Assembly (NCBI GenBank): GCA_022661535.1
Contig: JAKULF010000004.1
Location: 5,642,001-5,706,000 of the forward strand
Length of the DNA stretch: 64,000 nucleotides
From: Eutypa lata
Lineage: Eukaryota > Ascomycota > Sordariomycetes > Xylariales > Diatrypaceae
Direction: 5' to 3'
Below are positions 35,650-47,306 of this stretch, piece by piece. Numbering within the stretch: the stretch's first letter is position 1; each line of letters opens with the position of its first letter. The position numbers and the translations under genes were made by a program. Under the pieces are notes generated by a model that ran no database searches, was not told the origin of the DNA, and saw nothing but the letters and a program-made list of their open reading frames with translations.

Positions 35650-36803
35650 CTAGAGCTTCCGGCGGCTCGTCCGCTTGCCTCCCCGGCTCCCCACAGCACC
35701 ACCGCTAGCCTCACCGCCAACACCGCCGCCATCCTCGAACTCGTCGTCGTCGATCTCCATGAGCTCATCGTTGCCCTCGTCGTACTCATCATCGTCGTCG
35801 CCAACATTAGCCTCGACGCTACCGCGCTTACTGCCGTACCGTTGCTGCGGATGCTGGTGGGGATGTTGTGGCTGTAGTTGTTGTTGTTGTTGGCCGGCTC
35901 TAGCCTGGGCATTCGCTAGCGCGTGGTTCAGGATATGGCCTTGTCTTCTACCGTGCACACCTCCTTGTTGATTTCCACCACCACCATTACTACCCCCTTG
36001 CTGCGACTCACTACCGCCACCGCCCATCTTACTAGTCTCCTCAACTAGCCTCGCCATCTCGGCCTCCCGGCCCTTCTTCTCAGCGTGCCTCGCGACGGCC
36101 TCCGCCTGGATCGCGGCAATCTGCCCCTCGAGGTCCGAGAGCGTATCGGAGCAGCGCCCGGACCACGCCTGCAGCTGGGCCAGCACGCTCGGGACGCTCC
36201 CCGGCGCCAGGTCGCGCAGCGGCGACACGGACGAGACGCGCACGCTCTGGCCCCGCGGGTCGAGCTGCGCCGACAGGAGGTCCGCGTACACGGCGCTGAT
36301 GACGAGGTCCTCGAGGGCGCGGGCGTCCGGGAGGGAGAGCGCCCCGAGGAGCGCGTCGTAGCCTAGTTGGTGCGGGTTTCGCGCCAGGGAGAGCAGGGAG
36401 AGCTGGCGGAGTTTGAGGGTTTGGGCATCGTTGAGGGAAGGGAGAGGCGGTGTGGTGGTGGTGTTGATGTAGGTTTGGTAGGTTCCGTACGAGAAGATCT
36501 CGAGTAGTCGTAGGTACGATGCGTGATCGGGCGATTGGGCGAGCACCTGGATCTGTGGCGCTTGGAGGAGCTCGGCGAATACGTAGGTGTGCGGGTTCGA
36601 TGTCGCTTGCGTGATCAGGTCTGCGGCTGCTCGGGGGGATGTGGCGGATTTGCTTAGGGCTAGGAAGGGCTGTGTTGGTTGGGGTGGTGGTTCCCCGATG
36701 ATCAGTTTCAAAGGGTTCAAAAAGAGGTGGGTGGACATGTTAGTCAGTCGGTGCCGATTAGGGGACGTACCTCGAGAGCGTTGAGAGCTTTCGTCTGCTC
36801 CAT
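35650..36803 (-). CDS. csn7: COP9 signalosome subunit 7 (PCI domain)
   Basis: This subunit of the COP9 signalosome removes Nedd8 from cullins as part of the complex and, in fungi, affects development and secondary metabolism. The exons are 36803-36771 (11 codons, MEQTKALNALE) and 36669-35650, giving 350 aa. The 101-nt intron has donor GTACGT and acceptor CACAG and is phase 0. Joining there produces the family-typical opening LEPFLALSKSATSPRAAADL. The frame also stays open through the intron, so a longer unspliced reading must be ignored. The PCI region covers about residues 40-185 (YLRLLEIFSYGTYQTY, LKLRQLSLLSLA, ALEDLVISAVYADLLSAQLDPRGQSV). A coiled coil rich in Ala/Glu follows. The tail is Gly/Gln-rich, then acidic (DDDDEYDEGNDELMEIDDDE), and ends basic. 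Such a tail is longer than the minimal core. Confidence 0.92.
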
Positions 36804-38760
36804 GGTTGCTGATTGATGGGCGCTGTGATAATCTCACTTCACGATGATAGATAAGTAAGGCTGAAGACCAGATCGGTGACACGCACACAAGGCTGTGTGC
36901 AAGGGAAGAGGTAGCTTGGGGATAGGCCAAGTCAGGTAGGTGGGATCAAGCTCTATCCCGATGTAACTTCGTCAAATAGTTAACCGTCTGACCGCACATG
37001 CAGTTCCTCCTTTAGGCTTTGGAAAATCTCATCACCTGAAAGAGAAATAACGAAGATCGAGAAACCTTTCCGTAGAGCAATTGCAGAGGAAAAGATACGA
37101 TTGGTTGAATTAGAGTAGAGATAAAATCATCAAAGCAGCATCTGTTTGATAATCGGAATTGCACTTCAACCTACAGCGGCTGCCTGTGTGTCATCATGGT
37201 TTGATGTCTCTCCAGGCTTGCCCAGTCCTAACTAAAAATGGTGCTAAACCAGGAATGTGCTAGCAGGCAACGGCGGGGTAGATCTTATCTCGGGTCCTAG
37301 CGCTGGTCCGAACAGGCAAGTACTTTGGAAAATGGCCGACGCGAAGTAACCTAATCGAACCATATCACAGTGTGAGCTTCACACGGTGGGGCCTGTAACT
37401 TATTCTGTCCACTCTGGCCCCTTGTTCCATTGCTTGGTAATGGCGAATTAACAACGACTCAGCACACCATCACAAACAGGTGTCAAGCTCAATATATTGG
37501 TGTGGCTGAAAATCTATGAGGTCTAGATTTTTGTCGTTATCCGTTGTAGGTATTCTATCTACATATGTGGCCTTATTCCCTTGTTTTCATGTGCTAGGAG
37601 CATGCACTAAAGTACCCTCTATTCTCAGCTTCCATTTGAAGTAAACAAGTAAAAATATAAGTACCTACTTGTACCTAAATACTCAAAATCATCATGAGAA
37701 AACCGTAGCATGCAAATCTTATTATCACAAACTAGATACAGACAGGACAACTTAATCCCGCCAAATTAGCATATAATATCTAGCCGTTGAGAGAGAGTTC
37801 AAAATTCTACGTAGACGTAGCGGTTTGCTTTTAATTTTGTTGGTTATACTGGAAGTTATTCCTGAACTTATTAAGAATGCTGTGAAAATACCCCTTTTTC
37901 TCCTATTTCTCTATATTTCTCGTTCTAAGTTAGTCAGCATAGAGGACAGGGGGAACACGCCCCCAGCACGTAAAATATGTTGTTATGGACTAGAGAGCCG
38001 TTTTTTAAAAGATTCAAGTAGTCCGCGGCAGTATGCCTGATCAATTCCCGAAGTAGTTTATAATCTCTCCCTACTGGGATTCGTGCAGTTTTTCATCAAC
38101 GTTCTCTTATGATCCGACCATAATAGTGTCTTCAGATGGCAAGACGGCCTTAGAGTTATTAAGCATCATAATGACCGGAAATCTTTGTCAAGGACTTTAA
38201 CATTTCATCTAGCACGTCTAGCTGCCCTAAGTCATCTAAGTGTTATTAGACCCGAGTCTCCGAGATGATTTAAAAGACTTGTTGTATATTGCGGGATAGT
38301 CGCTTACGTAGCTGGGCAGGTATAAGGGTCTCTAGATCTTATGGGATCTAGTGAATGGGCTCCTTAGGAATTGATGTGAAGTTTATAGGATAATAAACAA
38401 GTACGAAAGAGCATGGTTATATGATGCCTGCTTCGAAGAGGTCATTGTAAGTATATACCGCAGTTTGAATTGAACTACCAATCATATCAACTACAACTGT
38501 CATGTCATTATTACTATGGTTTTCTTTTATGACATTGACCCCTTGGTGAATGAAATATACATGTCATAAACTACTCATCTTTGTTCGTATTAGCCTCAAA
38601 TACATGATTCGTTAGAAGATGGTGGACATATCAGCTTTGTTTTAGAATTAACTGGGATAGTTATATCTAGCACCTTGAAAGCTCCTACTTAAGGAGTGCT
38701 TTCACACCATCCTTTCTTTCACCTCAATTTTCTCATTAGTTTGAGCAAAACTACGAAAAG
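36804..38760. other. Intergenic, no gene seen
   Basis: This is 1.96 kb upstream of csn7 and of the phosphotransferase pseudogene. It is moderately AT-rich. The frame at 37825-38040 lacks coding support. Confidence 0.55.
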
Positions 38761-40006
38761 ATGGGAGCTCAATCATGGATGGAAGCTTCAATCTTGGATT
38801 TCTTCCGATGGCGCCCAAAAACCCACGCAGGAGAAGCTCGAGAAGCACGCCAAGTCTCTCCTTAAGGCGGCATCCATTCGCCCAGTACAAATGCAAGGAT
38901 CTCTTAGCTACACTGTGGTTGCTACCACTGAAACTATCGTATCTTTCCGTGTCCCTGAAGCTAAACTTGGAGGTGAAGTCGACAAGCTTGCACATAAGAT
39001 CCATGGCGACCTTGCTCCCGAGGCATCATGTCATGGAACGATTGGTGGAGATTCTCCTGATGGTCAGCCGTTCATGGTTTGCACTATGCCATTGCTTCTT
39101 GGCAATCGCTTCTCGAGATGATCAGTGCAAAGGCGGAACTCGATGAAGCGGCACTAAAGAAGCAACTGACATTTGTAACACACTTAGCTAAGTGAGATGT
39201 CCTTAGAATCTTTGGCGACTACAAGACACTAAGAGACTAAAGATACTTCGCAAGAGCTTGGTTGAACCCCCAACCAGTTGACCAGGCTAAGCTCAAGGAT
39301 CAGAAGAACTTCATACTTAAGAAAGTCGGTATCCTCGAAGGATTGGCCCAATTTGGCTATTTGCAGCCTCATCTACTTGAACTTCAAGTTAAAGATGGGC
39401 TAGCACTGTTATACAGCCCTACATACTCCCAAGTACTTAGCCATGGTGATCTGAACGAGACCAATCTTCTTGTGGATGAGGGAACAAGTGCTATCACTGG
39501 TATCATTGACTGGTCTAGTGCCAAAATAGCATCTTTTGGTCTAGAACTTGCCGCGCTCCGCCGGCTCGGTGGTAATATGAATGAGAATGGATGGGTAAGT
39601 CAACTATATGAGAGAGACATAATCATAATGCCGGGACATGAATTTATGACCGGGATTGAGGCTAACCAGTATCTCACTCTAGACTGACTTCAAAGATCGC
39701 AAACGCTTGGAGGCAGAATTCTGGGCCGAGTTCTGGACTACCACTAAAACCAAGGATGAAGTCGAGCAGGCCAAGATCAAGAAGGCGGCCGAACTTGCTG
39801 CTAAGCTTGGTAGCATCCTTGATTACGCCTTTTGCCTGACATTGGATGGGCAAGTTCTGGACGATGTTTCACCAGAACCTGCCGAATACTTGAAAGCCTG
39901 GCTAGGCAACCCATCTTGGGATCACTTAGTTCTTAGGGAAGAAAATGAGGCTGGAAAGCGCCATGTTGATGTTGATGTTAAGTCGGTGTCAGAAAGTCGC
40001 AAATAA
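38761..40006 (+). pseudogene. APH-type phosphotransferase (aminoglycoside/choline-kinase-like) with two frameshifts
   Basis: The protein-kinase-like APH fold is clear in the second half: SHGDLNETNLLV (catalytic loop) and GIIDWSSAKIASFGLELAAL (metal-binding Asp). Two introns still look functional. One is 39192-39242 (donor GTGAGA, phase 2) and the other is 39595-39682 (donor GTAAGT, acceptor CTCTAG, phase 0). The first half is broken. The frame from the ATG at 38761 (MGAQSWMEASILDFFRWRP) must shift at the five-A run 38817-38821, as if one A had been gained. A second shift near 39094-39101 looks like one base lost. Both sites are short and could be assembly errors, in which case the gene would be intact at roughly 360 aa. 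Members of this fungal family have no fixed substrate; drug resistance should not be assumed. Confidence 0.65.
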
Positions 40007-41375
40007 CCGCAAATGGAAATATTCAAGTAGTTAGTTAGAAGGGTGCGGGATACTTGTAAATCAAATTTAGAAGCTAGGAAGTTTATTGATAATGTTATCA
40101 ATTGAGTTAGCTAGCGGTCGTACAGTACCAGACAACATCTGAATCTAAATCGGATGAGGTTGTTTAGTTATTTGCGTAGATACCCTACTATGAAGAACAG
40201 GGGAAATCACATTGTATTAATGTTTGATGATTTTCTGGTTCAAGTTTGAGTAACCCGTAAAGACTATTGGAATTATGTGTCTATATGTCTATACTCAGAC
40301 CCGACCTTGTTCGATCTCCTATTGGGTCGTACCACACAAGAAGTGTTAGCAGAGAATATTCAATTGCCGGTAACTAATATATCCGGATTTCTTCCATAGA
40401 TTAACTGCGAACCTCTAGATATTAATAGATTTGGTGTTACGCGTGCGGCGTGACGTTTATTAAGCGAGGGCTCTCGGGACATGACGTGCATTCCTAATTT
40501 GGAAATAGCTGTCTTTTAATGTAAGCGCCCGAATTGATCGATAGTCATTCCATTTTCTGCCACCCGTAAGGAGTACTCCCGCCACCCCTCATGACCTTCT
40601 CATAAACGAAATAAGCATTAAGCTCCGAGTAATATGGACAGAGTTGTTGGTAATAAGGCCATGTCGCCGGTTAAAATACTTACTTCGTATAATGACCACC
40701 GGTTTGTATGTGCCACAGTTCTTAGCCACACATGATTTACCAATGAGGATTCGCGGCCACCCACCTTTCTCAAACCAATTCACGTACAACTCCCGACGTT
40801 TCCGCACAGTTCATGTGGCTAGCATTTGACACAGTACATCCCGAATGCATCTAAACCTTGGAAGACTAAAACAGACATTGATAATCAATAGTTGGTTAAT
40901 AGACAGACAATCCGTTGGCAGTCCGTCAATCCCGTATAATAATGTCCCATTCCTTAGATCTCTAACGATATCTTCCTTTTTTTGTTTGTTAAGTATTCAT
41001 ATACACAACAATAAGTGATTAGCTGAGCTTACGAACAACGACAAGTTTCTGGTCAATTCATAATCTGTCAATGGGTTGCTGACATATCCAATAGAAATAA
41101 TCTCTTTGTCCACTGTATTGCGCAACCCCTGTCAATGGTCATTTTCTAAAACAAGGACCCGATATCTCATACATAGTGCCTTCATAGTCCCTCGCAGTCC
41201 CCCATAGTCTCTACGTTACATACATAGTATCATATCATGCTGGCCTTTGTATAATCCGCGTTGCGGACTACATATCTTTTTATTCCTATTTGATTGAGTA
41301 CATACGTTTTCCTCCCTATCTTCTCCGTACATATATTTCCCTTCTCCGTCCAATTTCCTGCTGAATCGCTGTGCG
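40007..41375. other. Intergenic, no gene seen
   Basis: This 1.37-kb region lies upstream of the copper ATPase gene. Short frames at 40589-40829 on both strands and the minus-strand frame 41216-41521 lack support. Confidence 0.55.
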
Positions 41376-44300
41376 ATGGCGCCGATAAACATCCAAGTTC
41401 CGCAGAGTGACCATGCGCGGTCTTCTCTGCAGACACCGAGGACGCCGAGATGGGCTACCACTACTTTGAGAGTCGGTGGCATGACGTAAGTTTGCTTTCC
41501 TTCGTGACGCGCTGTGATCATAGCGCGACCTGTGTAGCTAATGAATCCATGTCTCTTCTAGATGCGGTGCTTGTACTTCGTCTGTTGAAGCGGGCTTCAA
41601 AGGTGTCGATGGAGTTGGAAATGTTTCTGTCAGTTTGGTTATGGAACGCGCCGTAGTCATGCATGACCCCGAACGGATACCCGCCGAGCGAATTCAGGAG
41701 ATAATCGAAGATCGCGGGTTCGAAGCCGATTGCCTTTCGACAGATTTACCGTCCCCAATGTTCAGACCTAAAAACCACACACTATACGATGCCGAAGACG
41801 AAGACGACGATTTGCCCACTACTAATATCACCATTGTCGCTGTTGAGGGCATGACTTGCGGAGCTTGCACCTCCGCAGTTGAGAGTGGGTTCGCAGATGT
41901 TACTGGAGTGAAGCATTTTAGCATATCGCTGCTATCGGAAAGAGCTGTGATTGAACATGATGCAGTACTGTTGCCGACCGACAAGATATTAGAAATCATA
42001 GAGGACAGGGGATTTGGCGCAACGTTGGTAGATAGCGAAGAAAGCCAGCCTACAAAGCGACACTCCGAAAGCGCGACTACACAACCCTCCGTGGCTACGA
42101 CTACTGTTGCGATCGAAGGTATGACTTGTGGCGCTTGTACTTCCGCGGTTGAGGGTGGTTTCTCGGGACTCGATGGTATCCTGCGCTTCAGCATTAGCTT
42201 GTTGGCCGAGAGAGCTGTTATATCTCACGACCCAGCCAAGGTATCATCCGAAAAGATTGTCGAAATTATTGACGATAGGGGTTTCGATGCGAAAATCCTA
42301 TCAACGCATTTCGACCTCTCGGATCGCTCCTCAACCTCCTCTACAGCACAGTTTAAGATATTCGGTAATCCTGATGCTGCGGCGGCTCAGAACATTGAAG
42401 AGACGCTTCTCGCCCTGCCTGGTGTCAGCTCCGCCAAGCTCAGCCTATCATCTTCAAGACTTACTGTTAACCATCAACCAAGCGTGACTGGGCTCCGCGC
42501 AATAGTTGACAGCGTTGAGAAACTAGGGTACAATGCGCTAGTAGCCGACAACGACGACAACAATGCTCAGCTCGAATCATTAGCGAAGACGAGGGAGATC
42601 CAGGAGTGGGGCAGAGCCTTCAAAATTTCGCTGTCTTTCGCAATACCAGTTTTCTTCATCGGCATGGTTTTCCCCATGGTTATTCCCATATTAGACTTTG
42701 GAGGCTTGGAAATCATTCAAGGTCTGTTCCTTGGCGACATCATTTGTTTGGTCTTGACGATACCCATACAGTTCGGCATTGGGAGGCGGTTTTATAAATC
42801 CGCGTACAAGTCCGTTAAGCACGGATCTCCTACGATGGACGTACTAGTTGTGCTAGGTACCTCTGCCGCCTTCTTCTTTAGCGTTTTCGCTATGATGGTT
42901 TCACTCTGTTTCCCACCTCACACTAGACCTAAGACTATCTTCGACACTAGTACGATGCTTATCACGTTCATTACCTTGGGTCGCTGGTTGGAGAACCGTG
43001 CGAAGGGGCAAACCTCAAAGGCTCTTTCTAGACTTATGTCATTAGCGCCGTCTATGGCGACCATTTACGCAGACCCTATAGCGGCTGAGAAGGCTGCTGA
43101 AGCCTGGGACGCTGCCGATGATTCGGAAGAATCGAAGACGGCTTCTGAAGGGAATGCGACTGAGGAAAAGGTGATTCCTACTGAGCTCATCCAAGTTGGT
43201 GACATTGTTGTCATCCGTCCCGGAGATAAAATTCCGGCAGATGGCATGATTGTTCGAGGTGAAACATATGCGGATGAGAGTATGGTGACTGGCGAGGCTA
43301 TGCCGGTTCAAAAGAGAAAGGGGAGTGCTGTGATAGGCGGGACAGTTAACGGACATGGCCGCGTCGATTTCCGAGTCACGAGGGCTGGCCGCGATACCCA
43401 GCTTAGCCAAATCGTCAAGCTTGTGCAGGATGCGCAAACCACCAGAGCCCCTATCCAGAAGCTAGCTGACACCCTCGCGGGCTACTTCGTGCCTACGATC
43501 CTCTTCCTTGGACTACTAACTTTTACTATCTGGATGGTTCTCAGCCACGCTCTGAAAGACCCCCCAGCGATTTTTCTTCAAGAGGAAAGCGGTGGCAAAC
43601 TCATGGTCTGTGTTAAACTCTGCATCTCGGTCATCGTATTCGCGTGTCCATGTGCACTAGGCTTGGCTACGCCGACTGCAGTCATGGTGGGCACCGGCAT
43701 TGGGGCAGAGAATGGGATCTTAATCAAGGGAGGCGCTGCCCTAGAGAGAACAACTAAGATTACCCAAGTAGTACTTGACAAAACAGGAACCATCACCTAT
43801 GGTAAAATGAGAGTTGCATCTACAAACTTAGTGGCTGTTTGGCAAGATAATGAGTGGCGCCGGAGACTTTGGTGGACCATTGTCGGACTCGCTGAGATGG
43901 GTAGCGAACATCCCATCGGAAAGGCCTTATTGGAAGCTGCACGCTCAGAGCTAGGGATAGAGGCTGAGGGCCCCATCGACGGCAGCATTGGCGACTTCAG
44001 AGCAGCTGTTGGCAAAGGTATAAGCGCCGTGATTGAGCCTCATACCAGCGCAGAACGAAACCGCTACAACGTCCTCATTGGAAACGTTCGCTTCCTTAGC
44101 GAAAACTCTGTCAAGGTCCCGGAAAATGCAGTAGCAGCCTCAGAGGAGATCAATTCTAGAGCAAGTCGGTCTAAGTCATCCTCAGCCGGGACCACCAATA
44201 TCTTCATTGCTATCGATGGCAAGTATGCGGGTCATCTCTGCCTCTCAGACACGATCAAGGACGGCGCCATCGCCGCGATCTCTGTCCTCCACCGCATGGG

Positions 44301-45006
44301 CATTAAGACAGCCATCGTGACGGGCGACCAGCGGTCCACCGCGCTAGCCGTCGCATCGTTAGTTGGCATCCCGGCTGAGAACGTCTACGCGGGAGTCTCG
44401 CCCGACCAGAAGCAGGAGATCATCCGCCAGATCCAAGCCCAGCAGGGCGAGTGCGTCGCGATGGTGGGCGACGGCATCAACGACTCCCCCGCCCTGGCCA
44501 CGGCCGACGTCGGCATCGCCATGGCGAGCGGCACGGACGTGGCCATGGAGGCCGCGGACGTGGTGCTGATGAGGCCCAACGACCTGATGGACATCCCCGT
44601 CGCCCTCAACCTCTCGCGCTCCATCTTCCGCCGCATCAAGCTCAACCTCGCCTGGGCCTGCCTCTACAACATCGTCGGCCTGCCCTTCGCCATGGGCATC
44701 TTCCTGCCCCTCGGCCTGCACCTGCACCCCATGGCGGCGGGCGCCGCTATGGCTTGCAGCAGCGTCAGTGTGGTTGTCAGCTCGCTGTTGCTCAAGTTCT
44801 GGAAGCGACCCCAGTGGATGGACGATGCGCTGCTCACCGAGGGCAGGAAGGGCGATGGCGTCGTCAGGAAGCGCGGCCGCGGATGGGGCGTCCTGGGCGG
44901 CTTGGCTATGAGTGCGAGGGATGCTGCGAGTGGGCTCTGGGGCGCTAAGTCGAAGAAGGAAGAGGGCTATGTCCCGCTCGACACGCTGGATCGCGCTGAT
45001 TCGTAG
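41376..45006 (+). CDS. ccc2: Copper-transporting P1B-type ATPase (Ccc2/ATP7)
   Basis: This enzyme pumps Cu(I) into the trans-Golgi lumen to load secreted cuproenzymes such as multicopper oxidases. The exons are 41376-41485 and 41562-45006, giving 1184 aa. The 76-nt intron has donor GTAAGT and acceptor CTTCTAG with a phase-2 join, and it splits the first copper-binding motif between Thr and Cys. Three HMA domains carry GMTCGAC at about residues 35, 134 and 224. A fourth HMA-like unit at about 265-340 lacks the Cys pair. Membrane helices begin near 370. The ion-channel CPC motif is near 732, the DKTGT phosphorylation site near 775, the SEHPIGKA motif near 820 and GDGINDSPAL near 1006. The last two helices precede a basic C-tail. 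The 3' third is distinctly GC-richer than the 5' part. Confidence 0.96.
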
Positions 45007-45777
45007 TCGAGTCGAGATGGGTGGGCAGATAGGTAGTCAGTTAGTCGTTGGGGTTGGACATGAAGAGAAGAATCCTTATTTTCCGTTTTGCATACTATGG
45101 GGCAGGCGAATGGGGTTGTTGTTGGTGTTGTTGGGTACGTTTGTATAAAGTATATATATCCATATGGCCGTCTATGTCCTCAGGTATTTTCATCGAAGTA
45201 AGCTAAGGATGTGATGGGTTGGTTCACTCTCTGCCGTCATCTAAATATATATTTTCTTGAGTGCTTATATCACGACTTTTCTTTTCTTTTCACTCAGTGC
45301 TAGTTATGTGTATATCGCGTGCGGCCTTGATATAGTGTATAGTGTATTCTCATGAATATCTCCCCCCTTGCTTCGTTTGTTCATAACTCCAATGTTTTCG
45401 GCTGAGCCCGAGATCTACGACGACCTGTCTGAACAGCAAGCCGGCCAAGCCTAGCCCAGCCACCCTGGACCAGATCAGACCAGACCGGACAATTGTGTAA
45501 CGACTCACCCAATTGGTGACCTCCTAAGCCTAGAATATAAGCTGATTTCAAGCCACATGCAGCCCTGTATTGTACGCCCACCCCGGTTTTCCCCATCTGT
45601 CCGCCTATCTACAGTATCTTTCATTCAACCTTCCCTTCACTGCCTAAGTACGTAAGTAGGCACTGAGGTGGTTCATCCAACACTTTCTTGGATCAAGTCA
45701 AGTTGTGTGTAGCAACCAACTATCTAAGGGACATTTATCTATCTATCTATCAAGCTTTTCCATTTATTATCACCAAG
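45007..45777. other. Intergenic, no gene seen
   Basis: This lies between two plus-strand genes and probably carries the ccc2 terminator region and the next promoter. A minus-strand frame at 45381-45596 is unsupported. A TCTA microsatellite lies near 45737-45753. Confidence 0.55.
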
Positions 45778-46821
45778 ATGCCTATACCCACCACGTTCCA
45801 CCACTCGTTCTCGCTATCGCATCACTATAAGCTACAAAACCTCCTCTACTACATATGGCCGAGCGGGACCCGGACCGCGCGCACTGCCCTGGCTTTTTGG
45901 GGGGCAACAGCTGCAACCTTGGTGATAGGCGCCCCTACTGTGCACTTGCTGCTATTAAGGCGCTCGCTCGGAAGACGCACGGTCGCGCGCCGTAGCAGCC
46001 GGAAGATCACCGGCGGACGCGAGGGAGGGGCTCCCGCCGGTGACGATAACCATAGATACGAGCATAGCCTCATCACGCCTACAGCCGCCGACCTGGACGA
46101 CGGCACCGCTGCCGTGCTCCTCCGCGAGACCGTCTCATCGCATGCAATCCCCCTCCGGAACCTGAAGCCGGAATTCCTCTTCGACGGTGCGTTACAGCAG
46201 CAGACGAATGGGTCACCGCCACCACTGCCAATCACCATCCACAATATTGACAAGCACGACCTCGTCAACGCCTTCCTGCGCACAACGATGCAGTCGTTCA
46301 CGCGCATGCCGCACGCGCGGCTCGTTCGGCGCATGGTCCTCCGGAGCGGCGACCCCGAAGCCAGCGCCTCGCTGGAGGACTCCTACCTGTCTGATTGCGC
46401 GTTCAGGGTTGGCGAGCGGGTTTGTGGGATGTATGTTGTCGCGGAGAGGCGAGAAGAGAAGAAGAAGAAGGACGAGGAGGAGGGTGGTGATGCCACGGTG
46501 GTAGTGGTGATTTTGCGGCTGGAGCCTCCTGTGGGGTGGACGGGTCCTGTTGTACGTGGTCTTTTGGGTATTGGCGTTGTTTTGCGTGAGGGGGATGATG
46601 AGGGTGATAGGGGGGAAGAGGAAGGGAGGCAGGGGGGTGATGGGGGTGAGGTGAGGAAGAGAGGGGAGAGGGAGGGAAGAGTTAGGTTTGTAAGCGAGAC
46701 GGCGGTGTGGAGGACTGCGGAGGAGAAACCCTCGGTGCTGGAGGGGAGGGTGGGTGGTTGGCTTCACGAACTTATGGTTAGGTGGTTTGTCGTGAAGGGG
46801 GTCGAGGCTGTTACTGTGTGA
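45778..46821 (+). CDS. Unknown membrane protein with low-complexity C-terminal region, 347 aa
   Basis: I do not recognise this family. It is a single exon. I chose the ATG at 45778 (context CACCAAGATG) over an upstream in-frame codon at 45688, because the preceding 30 residues look like translated leader. One clear membrane span (ALAFWGATAATLVIGAPTVHLLLL) sits near residues 37-61 and is followed by a basic patch, which suggests a type II or mitochondrial-inner-membrane-like topology; this is inference. A soluble domain follows (HNIDKHDLVNAFLRTTMQSFTRMPHARLVRRM). The end is interrupted by Lys/Glu- and Gly/Glu-rich low-complexity insertions (about 225-310) before the final WLHELMVRWFVVKGVEAV. 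The G-rich coding strand over 46560-46760 is notable. Confidence 0.7.
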   Translation: MPIPTTFHHSFSLSHHYKLQNLLYYIWPSGTRTARTALAFWGATAATLVIGAPTVHLLLLRRSLGRRTVARRSSRKITGGREGGAPAGDDNHRYEHSLITPTAADLDDGTAAVLLRETVSSHAIPLRNLKPEFLFDGALQQQTNGSPPPLPITIHNIDKHDLVNAFLRTTMQSFTRMPHARLVRRMVLRSGDPEASASLEDSYLSDCAFRVGERVCGMYVVAERREEKKKKDEEEGGDATVVVVILRLEPPVGWTGPVVRGLLGIGVVLREGDDEGDRGEEEGRQGGDGGEVRKRGEREGRVRFVSETAVWRTAEEKPSVLEGRVGGWLHELMVRWFVVKGVEAVTV

Positions 46822-47306
46822 TAGGAGGGATGTTATGCGAATCTATCTAGGATGCTCTTGGAAATATGAGAAGGAGAAAAGGTACGGTAGGTCTTTTATT
46901 GGTCTTGGGCGTTGACAAATACTATCATTTAACGATAGGATGCAGTCATGTAGCTTTTATTCACTGTTGTTAAATCAGCATTCAGTGATAAAGGAATGTT
47001 AATTATTCTACCTAGGTAGGTTATATCCAACCTGCTGGTCCCCTTCCACCACCAACAGCATGTTTCAGCATTCTTTAGGCGGCTGAGCCCCTGTTTACTT
47101 GTGATTTCATTGGTGGTTTTGGCGGTTTTGGCGGTTCCCCATTGGCCTGTTGGTCCAGGAAGGCAACCCCACAGTCTTAGGCTCCAGTAGTTTTGTAAGA
47201 CTTACACCAAATTAAAAATGATTGTGTCTCGAACATTATCACACCGCAATAAACCTCTAGGTCTATGATATCCTTTCTATCTATAGTCCATAATTTCCTG
47301 GGCAAA
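46822..47306. other. Intergenic, no gene seen
   Basis: This is the short spacer between two plus-strand genes and the presumed promoter of the hydrolase gene. It contains a TTGGCGGT-type direct repeat (TTTTGGCGG three times) near 47114-47138. Confidence 0.6.

Noticed and set aside
45849..46767. Minus-strand frames over the orphan membrane-protein gene
   Set aside because: They are Pro/Leu/His-rich complements of the G-rich coding strand with no independent support.
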